From Cenarchaeum symbiosum A (GTDB lineage: Archaea; Thermoproteota; Nitrososphaeria; Nitrososphaerales; Nitrosopumilaceae), in contig DP000238.1 of the NCBI GenBank assembly GCA_000200715.1, positions 1,510,849 through 1,574,848 of the forward strand: 64,000 bases of DNA, given 5' to 3'. The notes under the pieces are model-generated. The model did no database searches. It saw only the letters and a program-made list of their open reading frames with translations, and was not told the DNA's origin. The position numbers and the translations under genes are program-made. This document shows, piece by piece, positions 36,041 to 43,198 of the stretch. The first letter of the stretch is position 1. Each line of letters begins with the position of its first letter.

Positions 36041-36273
36041 GAAGACTCTATAGTGTCGTGGCCCGCCTGGATGAGCCTTAGCATCGAGTTTAATCCCGCG
36101 CGCAGGTGCGGCACGCGCTCTGACTCCATGAATACGCGGATCCTGCCGTCCAATGTAACCTCTGTCCTTACCGGGTTTCCGGGGTACGAATCCCCGTCAT
36201 ATATGGAATCAAATATCGCCCGGGTCAGGGGCCCGGCATCGACTGTTATCTCCGCGCTATACCTTGACGCCAT
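36037..36273 (-). CDS. pcc1: KEOPS complex subunit Pcc1
   Basis: 78-aa protein with the Pcc1/CTAG fold: SAEITVDAGPLTRAIFDSIY, then RTEVTLDGRIRVFMESERVP and HLRAGLNSMLRLIQAGHDTI. Pcc1 dimerises the KEOPS complex that makes the t6A modification of tRNA. It is the last gene of the exosome superoperon, overlapping L37Ae by 17 nt, a placement also seen in other archaea. Small size makes homology less certain than for its neighbours. Confidence 0.78.
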   Translation of the reverse strand: MASRYSAEITVDAGPLTRAIFDSIYDGDSYPGNPVRTEVTLDGRIRVFMESERVPHLRAGLNSMLRLIQAGHDTIESS

Positions 36274-36466
36274 AGGCGGTGCCGGCCACCTTGAAGCCGC
36301 ACTTGCGGCACTCCCAGATGCCGACGGCTACCCTACCAAACTTTGCCGAGCCGCACTCGGGGCACGGCCTCTTCTCCTTTAGCTGAAAGTGGATCTTTGT
36401 GTACTCTTTTCTTATCTTTATCCCGTAGCGGGCCCCCAGGCCTTTTAGGGATTTTTTCCTGGCCAA
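36257..36466 (-). CDS. rpl37ae: 50S ribosomal protein L37Ae
   Basis: 69 aa with the zinc-binding C2-C2 motif CPECGSAKFGRVAVGIWECR then KCGF and the usual start KSLKGLGARYGIKIRKEYTK. A component of the large ribosomal subunit. Immediately downstream of rrp42 (stop and start adjacent), as in many archaeal exosome operons. Confidence 0.95.
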   Translation of the reverse strand: MARKKSLKGLGARYGIKIRKEYTKIHFQLKEKRPCPECGSAKFGRVAVGIWECRKCGFKVAGTAYGVKV

Positions 36467-37279
36467 CTAGGATCCCCCGCCGGCTCTCTTTATTATCTCC
36501 CGTATGTCGGCGCCGACCCGGACAGAGATCTCCCCGCACTTTACCAGCTCGGCGTGTGTAAAGCCGGAGTTGCCGCCCTTTTGCAGGGCGCAGATGTTGC
36601 CGTCGGAATTGGTGGTGATTGTGATTCTTGCATCCATCACGGCCCATTCGTCCTGGTTTGGGTCCACCAGAATGTGGCCGTTTATCTTGGCCATCGTAAC
36701 AGATACAGGTATGGTAGTGACGGGTACGGGAGTCTCCCCCTCGATGCGCACCGGCGCCTCGTCTTGTATCTCCCACTTTGGCAGCTTGGCAGTCAGTATA
36801 GCGGCAGTTGCCGCGTAAGAACAGGCGTCAAAGAGGTTCCCGTCGACGTCTATGACGCTGCTGTCAGCGAATATCCCTATCACCGACTTGTCTTTCAGCA
36901 GGACAAGCTTTGAGAGATCCACCATGCCGCTCTCCCTGATGCCGCGGTCGACGACCCTTGCGAGCTCTATCACAGCGGGGCTCGGGGGGCCTGTCTCCAC
37001 GTCGGGGTGCGCAAGTGGAAGTATCTCTGCTGTACATATGAATATCCCGCGGTCCCCCACGTCGGGAAACGGCCTGTCGGGCTGCACCTTTACGCCGGTG
37101 ACAACGTCGGTCCTGCCGAGATGCACCCTTGCCGAGCCCTCGGCCTTGGGTATTGCATTGGTCTCGATGGTGAGCTTTCTTGGCTCGTCAAGCCTTCTCC
37201 CGTCGATCCTCTCGCCGCGCTCGAGCAGGGCAGCAATCTTGGCCCTCTTGAGCTCGTCGATTACCGTTACGTGGACCAT
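36467..37279 (-). CDS. rrp42: Exosome complex subunit Rrp42
   Basis: Non-catalytic RNase PH-like subunit of the archaeal exosome hexameric ring, partnering Rrp41 in 3'-5' RNA decay and tailing. Family blocks: ERIDGRRLDEPRKLTIETNA, GSARVHLGRTDVVTGVKVQP, VDRGIRESGMVDLSKLVLLK, DVDGNLFDACSYAATAAILT. The frame is open to 37369, but the true start is the ATG at 37279, overlapping the rrp41 stop in a TAATG; this gives 270 aa, normal for the family. Confidence 0.95.
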   Translation of the reverse strand: MVHVTVIDELKRAKIAALLERGERIDGRRLDEPRKLTIETNAIPKAEGSARVHLGRTDVVTGVKVQPDRPFPDVGDRGIFICTAEILPLAHPDVETGPPSPAVIELARVVDRGIRESGMVDLSKLVLLKDKSVIGIFADSSVIDVDGNLFDACSYAATAAILTAKLPKWEIQDEAPVRIEGETPVPVTTIPVSVTMAKINGHILVDPNQDEWAVMDARITITTNSDGNICALQKGGNSGFTHAELVKCGEISVRVGADIREIIKRAGGGS

Positions 37280-38016
37280 TATTCCCCGCCCCCAAAGAAC
37301 CTGTCGGATAGCGCCTTTTTCTGCACTTCGTATACCTGCTTGCAGCCGTCTATTGCCATGGCGGCGCACCGGGAATACTCGTCGGGTGTGAGCACCCCGT
37401 CAAGCTGTATCAGCGTGACCTGGTCGAGGTTCGGCATATATCCGACGGGCATGTCGGCCTGGCCCGCCTGGTCCTCCTCGTTGTTTACATCCAAGACTAT
37501 GGTATCTGCCACCTTGCCTGCGGCGCATGCGCTGACCATGTCCCGCATTGGTATTCCAGCATCTGCAAGGGCCACGGATGCGGCTGCAAGCGCAGCACAC
37601 CTGGAGCCGCCATCAGCCTGGAGCACCTCTATGAATACATCGACTGCCGTCCGGGGGAACTGTTCTAGCATGAGGGACGGCTCTAGCGCCTCCTTTATCA
37701 CCTTGGATATCTCAATCTCCCGCCGGGAGGGCGCGGGCTTTTTCCTCTCGGATACGGAAAAGGGCGACATGTGATACCTGCAGCGCAGTATGCCGGTCTC
37801 GGTCCTCACCATGTGCTTTGGGTGCACGTCGCGGGGGCCGAATATGCCCGCTAAAATCTTGTTGTCGCCAAATTCTATATACGCGGAGCCGTTTGCATTG
37901 TTGAGCACGCCGGCAGTGATCTCAACCCGCCGGGTCTCGCTTATCTTCCTTCCGTCGCATCGGATGCCGTTCTCATCAAGCAGTACAACATCCGTGTCTC
38001 TACCCCCCATTAACAT
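37279..38016 (-). CDS. rrp41: Exosome complex subunit Rrp41 (catalytic)
   Basis: Catalytic RNase PH subunit. Blocks: IRCDGRKISETRRVEITAGV, GSAYIEFGDNKILAGIFGPR, LRCRYHMSPFSVSERKKPAP, FPRTAVDVFIEVLQADGGSR and the active-site aspartate region KVADTIVLDVNNEEDQAGQA. 245 aa. Overlaps rrp4 by 7 nt upstream and rrp42 by 1 nt downstream, supporting co-translation of ring partners. Confidence 0.96.
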   Translation of the reverse strand: MLMGGRDTDVVLLDENGIRCDGRKISETRRVEITAGVLNNANGSAYIEFGDNKILAGIFGPRDVHPKHMVRTETGILRCRYHMSPFSVSERKKPAPSRREIEISKVIKEALEPSLMLEQFPRTAVDVFIEVLQADGGSRCAALAAASVALADAGIPMRDMVSACAAGKVADTIVLDVNNEEDQAGQADMPVGYMPNLDQVTLIQLDGVLTPDEYSRCAAMAIDGCKQVYEVQKKALSDRFFGGGE

Positions 38017-38690
38017 CCATCCCGTGATTCTAACATTGATCTGACTCTGTCAGTGAGGTTCGACATATGTGCCTGTTCTTCAACCATCTGGATCGCCTTT
38101 TTGGCCTTTAATAAGCCATCGGGGCTCTCGCAGGACACCACCACCCTGCCGTTCTGGCCTATGGTAACGGTGGCGCCTGTGGCCTTTTCTATGGTCTCGA
38201 TCATCGCGCCCCGCTTTCCTATCAGCCGGGCCACCTTGCTCGGCGATATGGTGACCAAGTCTCCCGTGTCTATCTTGCCAAGATCCCTCTCGGCTACCGT
38301 GACCAGCGGGTCGCGCGTCCGATCAAAGTTCGCCACCCTTGCGGCTACAAGCTCGCCCTTTGCGAGCTTTGAGGAGAGCTCGTCGCCCTGTGCGTCAAAG
38401 CCGCGCCCGAATACGTCAGATGCCGGCAGAAATCCCACATAGCAGGAGTTTATCTCGACCTCCCATGCAAGCGATGAATGGGATGTGACTTTGCCTATTA
38501 CCAGGTCTCCCACCTTGGGATAGTACATTCCGGTAAGGGGGATCACGCTGACTGCGTCATCGGCTATCTCCGAGACGCCGACTACTGTGGCCACTATGTT
38601 CCTGCCTTCGAGTATGGTGTTCTGTTCAGGCCTGTACGGCCCTGTGGTAATGACATCCCCGGGCATGACCCTCTTTCTGTCATCCATCAC
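38010..38690 (-). CDS. rrp4: Exosome RNA-binding cap subunit Rrp4
   Basis: 226 aa: N-terminal domain (RVMPGDVITTGPYRPEQNTI), an S1 domain (PKVGDLVIGKVTSHSSLAWE, LPASDVFGRG) and a KH domain (SKVARLIGKRGAMIETIEKA, with VTIGQNGRVVV). It forms the trimeric cap that guides RNA into the exosome. Overlaps SBDS by 4 nt and rrp41 by 7 nt. Confidence 0.95.
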   Translation of the reverse strand: MMDDRKRVMPGDVITTGPYRPEQNTILEGRNIVATVVGVSEIADDAVSVIPLTGMYYPKVGDLVIGKVTSHSSLAWEVEINSCYVGFLPASDVFGRGFDAQGDELSSKLAKGELVAARVANFDRTRDPLVTVAERDLGKIDTGDLVTISPSKVARLIGKRGAMIETIEKATGATVTIGQNGRVVVSCESPDGLLKAKKAIQMVEEQAHMSNLTDRVRSMLESRDGC

Positions 38691-39373
38691 TGCTGGACCT
38701 CTACGGTAGCGGTGCCCTTGGTTATGGAGCCCAGCCTGTCGATCACGCCCGGCCTTGCCGCAGCCGGTATTTCAAGTATTGCTTTGAGGGAGCCGTTTTG
38801 CAGCCACTCCTCGCTCTTGAGGGACCCTACCGACTTTAGCACGGAATAGGACTGTGCGGCATACTGGGCGGGAATGGTTATCTCGAGGTCGAGGTTCTCT
38901 GACTTTAGGGCGATTATCCCCCGGAGCTTCTCGACTATCCCCTTGGCCTGCTCTGCTGCATCCTTGTGCGGGTCGACAGATACCTTGCCGTCCTTCATGG
39001 CCTGCTCGATCCTCAGCGGGGGGTGGGGCAGGTGCGATCGCGGGTCTACAAACGTCTTTGCGATATACTCGATGATCTGCCTGCGCTTCTCCTCGACCAT
39101 CCTGCGCCTCTGGTCGGTGGTGAGGTTAAAGTCGCCCTTTAACAGTATGATCTCGGCTATCTTTGCGGGGTCGGTGGTGCCAAACGCCTTTTCGAGCTTT
39201 TCGTCTGGCGGCTTGGTACCCTTGCTCGAATCCGAGTATATCTCGTCGGAGACCAGGACCGATGATAAGTCCTTTTTTCTGCCGAGTTTGTAGTCAAGGG
39301 CGGGATCGGGCTTTACTATGATCTCGAACTTGTCGCCCTCGTGCGAGAACTTGACCACGGTGGTATCTACCAT
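38687..39373 (-). CDS. Ribosome maturation protein SDO1/SBDS homologue
   Basis: 228 aa. The N-terminal FYSH domain contains KFSHEGDKFEIIVKPDPALD, SVLVSDEIYSDSSKGTKPPD, KAFGTTDPAKIAEIILLKGD and the basic RRRMVEEKRRQIIEYIAKTF; a ferredoxin-like C-terminal domain follows. SBDS proteins release the anti-association factor aIF6 from the large subunit. First gene of the exosome superoperon. A minus-strand GATAAATATC lies about 25 nt before the ATG and is the likely leaderless promoter for the operon. Confidence 0.94.
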   Translation of the reverse strand: MVDTTVVKFSHEGDKFEIIVKPDPALDYKLGRKKDLSSVLVSDEIYSDSSKGTKPPDEKLEKAFGTTDPAKIAEIILLKGDFNLTTDQRRRMVEEKRRQIIEYIAKTFVDPRSHLPHPPLRIEQAMKDGKVSVDPHKDAAEQAKGIVEKLRGIIALKSENLDLEITIPAQYAAQSYSVLKSVGSLKSEEWLQNGSLKAILEIPAAARPGVIDRLGSITKGTATVEVQQ

Positions 39374-40098
39374 GACCGGGGTGGCATGGCGCGATATTTA
39401 TCTATATTATTTAGAGGTCCGCTGTGGGGCGCGCCCGGGTGCCCGGTGTGCCTGCGGGGGCCGGTGCCTGCAGGGACGGGTCCCGGCACCGACCGGTGTG
39501 TGTTTTGGCAGGGCACGGAATTATCGCCCCCGGCCAGCCGGTGCGAGTCATCCCCCAATAGATCGGTGTCAGAGTCTCCAAAACATAGCATTCCCGGATC
39601 TGCGGGCCGGCGAGCTCGGGGCGCGCCGGGACAAAATATCTGGAGCTCGGGCGGCAGGCTCGACGAATGCGTCGCAATGGGTAACATATACGACTGGCCG
39701 CACACAGCCCGGGGAAACGACCTTGGTGGCAAAAAACAGGGGGAATGTTATGACAGGGAGTGGGACTAGGTGCCCGGAAAGCCAGGGTCAGGCACCACGC
39801 ACATGCTCCAACGCGGCACCCCTTGTCATCTTTACCTACATGATATCTCCTCTATTCACGGGGATACGGCGGTGTCGGGGCTCCAAAGCCCCCAGGGCTT
39901 GAACACACTGCCGCCAATTTTATTCTCACGATATGTCAATCCATTCGCGGGGCATTAGCGATGTCGGGGCTCCGGGCCTGAAATTCTTCGGCATATCACT
40001 CTGCCCACGATTATAATCCAGAGACTGGTTCCTAGCTGGTGCAGCGGCACGGGCGGGATTAAAGTATTCAAAAAAGTGAAAAATATTGTGTTCTTGAA
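39374..40098. other. Long intergenic stretch, left half of a tandem duplication
   Basis: The first 30 bp hold the SBDS promoter. From about 39650 the sequence (CAATGGGTAACATATACGAC, GGCAAAAAACAGG, GTGGGACTAGG) reappears at about 41045. No intact gene is supported; reading frames matching the short ORF at 40968 are broken here. The end (about 40066-40084, ATTCAAAAAAGTGAAAAAT) is T-rich on the minus strand and is a likely terminator of the gene at 40099. Confidence 0.45.
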
Positions 40099-40770
40099 CT
40101 AGTTGGTAGGTGATGTGAGGTTGAAAGTGTATGTAACTTCCACCGAATCACTAGCGCCTACTTCTGTCTGGCGCACCGGGACAGCAGAGAACAAAGCACC
40201 CGCAGTCGCACAGTTCGTCCTGTCCGTACCAGCAGCACTGGTGTCACAGATGGCAATGGACTCAATCATCTGGTCCTCTAGGATGTTGATCTCATCGGTT
40301 CCGGTAGCACCGGAGCCATAGAACGTAGCGTTCATGACTGCCGAGCTTCCGCCGTTCGCCGTCTCAATATCCGCAGCTACGCAGGTATTGGTGCCGGTGG
40401 TAGCAAATGCAGTCTCCGGTGTGAAGTCGCTAGCTATGGAAGTCTCTAGTATCTCTCCCACCACTTTGTTTACTGCCAGTTTGTCTGAGATGCATATGAG
40501 TGTGGGCTTGTCATCTGTGGCAACTGCAGTTGCGCCGAAGACACCATTGATTAGGTGAACCTCGCCGCCGTTTACCAGTCTGTTGTGTACGGTCGATGAT
40601 GCAAGAATGTCACCATCTACGTTTTTGTGTGTCAGCTCAGCCATCCCGAATAGTACTGGAGTGTCTGCGTTGTCTGTGTTTAGGAATGTCGCACTAGCGG
40701 GGGTTAGTGCCAGCAGTGTAAACACCGCGGCAAAGCCCGTCAATGCCATTCCGGTCTTCGTCGTATTCAT
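39650..40770. repeat. Tandem duplication, unit 1
   Basis: Unit 1 comprises spacer plus secreted-protein gene and aligns with 41030-42034, in the same order and orientation. The spacer is conserved in patches; the gene ends, promoter (TTTATAAAG) and the terminator-like ATTCAAAAAAGTGAAAAAT are conserved best. Confidence 0.6.
40099..40770 (-). CDS. Secreted paralogue family, chromosomal copy 1
   Basis: 223 aa from the ATG at 40770 (fixed by the signal peptide KTGMALTGFAAVFTLLALTP and a TTTATAAAG box about 25 nt upstream on the minus strand). Family blocks: MAELTHKNVDGDILASSTVH, NRLVNGGEVHLINGVFG, LICISD, CVAADIETANGGS, MNATFYGSGAT, IESIAICD, and the end VTYTFNLTSP. It belongs to the same family as the cluster inside the 18-kb transposon. 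Presumably an exported cell-envelope or extracellular protein; function unknown. Confidence 0.77.
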   Translation of the reverse strand: MNTTKTGMALTGFAAVFTLLALTPASATFLNTDNADTPVLFGMAELTHKNVDGDILASSTVHNRLVNGGEVHLINGVFGATAVATDDKPTLICISDKLAVNKVVGEILETSIASDFTPETAFATTGTNTCVAADIETANGGSSAVMNATFYGSGATGTDEINILEDQMIESIAICDTSAAGTDRTNCATAGALFSAVPVRQTEVGASDSVEVTYTFNLTSPTN

Positions 40771-40967
40771 GCCCCGACCATGCATGGGCCGTTTATAAAG
40801 ATTATTTCCGGTCCCGAGTATCCCTGATCGCAACCACAGTCCCTATGAACCCGGGTATCTCCCAGAACAGTGCACCGCATACCGGGGGGGCGTTTTTGCT
40901 GGAGGGGGCAGGATGCCCCAAGGCAGGGCAGATTTGTCGGAGATTTGCATAGTCCGCCTACTTTCAC

Positions 40968-41216
40968 ATGCCATTTATGGGGCCAGACGATATCTCTGCC
41001 AGGCTTGGCATGCTCGTCGAGGGTGGCAGGCCAGGCAAATGCTCCGCGATGCGCAACATATGCGACTGGTTGTATGTAGTCAGGGGAAACTGCCTTGACG
41101 GCAAAAAACAGGAGGATGGTCCAGGGGTGGGACTAGGCGCCATGCAGGACAAGGGCCCGGAGATGCTCCCGCAGGACCGTGTGGGTGTTTCAATACTTTG
41201 CGCCGGCCCTGGATAA
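40968..41216 (+). CDS. Possible small protein in the duplicated spacer
   Basis: 82-aa frame with a conserved-looking core (RLGMLVEGGRPGKCSAMRNI, CDWLYVVRGNCLDGKKQ). The corresponding region of unit 1 encodes GRLDECVAMGNIYDWPHTAR GNDLGGKKQ, but its upstream part is out of frame, so at least one copy is broken. It may be a decaying small gene rather than a functional one. Confidence 0.3.
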   Translation: MPFMGPDDISARLGMLVEGGRPGKCSAMRNICDWLYVVRGNCLDGKKQEDGPGVGLGAMQDKGPEMLPQDRVGVSILCAGPG

Positions 41217-42034
41217 TGTGCGCCGTTTGCGGGGTGTTGGCGGTGCCAGGGCCCCAAGCCTGAACTTCGGCGTATCACCCTGCCTGCCACCATCCAGAGT
41301 CGGAGCCTTGAGTGGCCCACTATACTGCCGCGGCATGACGGATTAAAGCATTCAAAAAAGTGAAAAATCAGATGTTTTAACTAGTTGTCAGGAGATCTGA
41401 GGTCGAAAGTGTACGTTACATCCACTGTATCAGCGGCGCTTACTGTGCCGGTAAAGTCTACGCCAACTGCAGAGAACAGTGCGCCCGTAGACCCACAGTC
41501 ATTCAACGCGGTAGCGCTGGTGCTAGAGTCACAGATGGCAAGTGTGTTGATCGTCTGGCCTGCTATGATGTTATCATCACCGTCGTCACTGCTGAACGTG
41601 GCATTCATTATAGCCCTGCTTCCTGTGTCATCAGCAGCGGTAGTGGCGTTGGTCTCAATGTCGGCCACTATGCAGGTCGCACCTGAACTAAACGAGCTCT
41701 GACGCGCAAAGGCGAGTGCAACAGTATCCTCCTCTATGACTGTATCAGCGGCATCTGATATACATATGACATGGGGCCGTTTATTGGCTTCAAGAGTGCC
41801 AAAGACACCCTGAATTAGTACACCCTCGCCATAATTTACCAAGTCGTTGTGGACAGTATGTGCTGCAACGATGTCACCGTCTCCGTTCTTGTATGTCAGC
41901 TCAGCCATCCCGTAAAGTACGGGACTGTCGGCGCTGCCTGTCGGTAGAAGTGAAGCACTTGCGGGAGTGAGCGCCAGCAGTGCAAATACTGCGGCAAACC
42001 CGGTCAGTGCCATACCTGAAGTTTTTCTATTCAT
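41030..42034. repeat. Tandem duplication, unit 2
   Basis: Second unit matching 39650-40770: spacer, T-rich terminator-like stretch at about 41350-41368, secreted-protein gene and promoter. Confidence 0.6.
41381..42034 (-). CDS. Secreted paralogue family, chromosomal copy 2
   Basis: 217 aa from the ATG at 42034, just after the TATA-like TTATAAAGG. Signal peptide KTSGMALTGFAAVFALLALT then PASAS. Blocks: MAELTYKNGDGDIVAAHTVH, NDLVNYGEGVLIQGVFG, VICISDAAD, CIVADIETNATT, MNATFSSDDGDD, INTLAICDSS, VTYTFDLRSPDN. Closest to 40099-40770, with which it forms a tandem duplication. Threonine- and aspartate-rich, typical of secreted archaeal proteins. Confidence 0.77.
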   Translation of the reverse strand: MNRKTSGMALTGFAAVFALLALTPASASLLPTGSADSPVLYGMAELTYKNGDGDIVAAHTVHNDLVNYGEGVLIQGVFGTLEANKRPHVICISDAADTVIEEDTVALAFARQSSFSSGATCIVADIETNATTAADDTGSRAIMNATFSSDDGDDNIIAGQTINTLAICDSSTSATALNDCGSTGALFSAVGVDFTGTVSAADTVDVTYTFDLRSPDN

Positions 42035-42197
42035 GCCAAGCCACGAATATCGCCCTTTATAATCATTTTTTTCACACCGCATACGGGGGTGCCTGTCCTA
42101 TACTGGCTAGACCCATGGAACCCTAGAGGAATAGCGATCAGACTGCGGGCATGCCATAACCCGTCTAGGCTTGACAGTCTGCAGGAACGACGAGACC

Positions 42198-42318
42198 ATG
42201 GCAAGACAGACACTCACACTGATAGGAGCCATGTTCATGGAGAGAAAACCACCCAACGGTGGGAAAAAAGCCTGCCAGCGGCAAGGCCAAGAGGCGCAAA
42301 GGGCCTCCAATCTAGGCC
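42198..42318 (+). pseudogene. Decayed C-terminal fragment of the defence helicase
   Basis: The plus strand encodes LTLIGAMFMERKPPNGGKK, and the DNA GGGAAAAAAGCCTGCC onward to CTAG aligns with the end of the helicase gene at 13496-13570 (LKLIGAMFISGEKKPANGKV to the TAG stop). The rest of the gene is absent. This is evidence of a former second copy of the helicase-nuclease near here. Confidence 0.55.
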
Positions 42319-42504
42319 CTGCAACCAGTCATGGTTCCTGGGCAGAAAATCACGTGTTTTCATAGACAGTTGCAATCCATACCCGATGATACCATCCATA
42401 AAGCCGCCGCTTCCATGCCTGTATTCCGGAGGCCCCTAACCGAAAGATCCATCGGGAATGAGACCATCCGACTCACATGATATTTATGGGGACCGGTGGG
42501 CCTC

Positions 42505-43152
42505 GTGGCATCTTTGTCATCTCTAGAGGTGCTCAGCAAGGACGAGCGCAAAATCTCCATCAGGCTCAGGGGCGTCCCGCTGCAGTACGCAAACGCGCTC
42601 AGGAGGATATGCCTCAACGGCGTGCCAGTCTTTGCCGTTGACACGGTGGATATCGTAGAGAACACGTCTGTTCTCGCAGACGAGGGCTTGGCCCACAGGC
42701 TGGGGCTGATCCCGCTGAGGACCGATTCATCAGAATTCAAGAACCTCGCAGAGATAGACCCCGACGACCCCATCAACAGGGTCATGCTCACGCTGGATTC
42801 AGGCGAGGCCGCCGAGACCCGCACGGTGCTCTCCAGCGAGCTGGTCTCAGAAGACAGCTCAGTCAAGCCCATCTCCGATACGATTCCAATAGTCGAGCTC
42901 GCGCCAGGCCAGCGGATCAAAGTAGAAGCATACGCAAGACTAGGCAGGGGGACCGAGCATGCAAAGTGGAACTCGTCGAACGTCTCGGTGCTTACAGCTA
43001 CCGACAAGGAAGACGAGCGCATACTCACCATTGAATCGACGGGTGCAATGGATCCCGCGCAGCTGGTCCTCGAAGGCGTGACCGAGCTCTCCCGCAGGCT
43101 GGCCGATTTCAGGACCATGCTCGACGAGATGAAGGCGCAGTCCGCGCCCTAG
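42505..43152 (+). CDS. rpoD: DNA-directed RNA polymerase subunit D
   Basis: 215-aa homologue of Rpb3/bacterial alpha. Blocks: ISIRLRGVPLQYANALRRIC, LNGVPVFAVDTVDIVENTSV, DEGLAHRLGLIPLRTDSSEF, and the C-terminal dimer-type helix LVLEGVTELSRRLADFRTML. The cysteine-rich ferredoxin-like insert of some archaeal RpoD proteins is absent. The frame opens with GTG at 42496, but ATATTTAT at 42480-42487 as TATA box suits the GTG at 42505 better. It is isolated from the other RNA polymerase genes, preceded by decayed sequence. Confidence 0.94.
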   Translation: MASLSSLEVLSKDERKISIRLRGVPLQYANALRRICLNGVPVFAVDTVDIVENTSVLADEGLAHRLGLIPLRTDSSEFKNLAEIDPDDPINRVMLTLDSGEAAETRTVLSSELVSEDSSVKPISDTIPIVELAPGQRIKVEAYARLGRGTEHAKWNSSNVSVLTATDKEDERILTIESTGAMDPAQLVLEGVTELSRRLADFRTMLDEMKAQSAP

Positions 43153-43198
43153 AGCTTTATTCGGTATCCGCAGTTCTATTAGATGAGGGCGCAGTCCG

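Noticed and set aside
40768..42034. Secreted paralogues as S-layer proteins
   Set aside because: They are only about 220 aa, lack an anchor, and I see no direct evidence for lattice-forming domains; kept as secreted proteins of unknown role.
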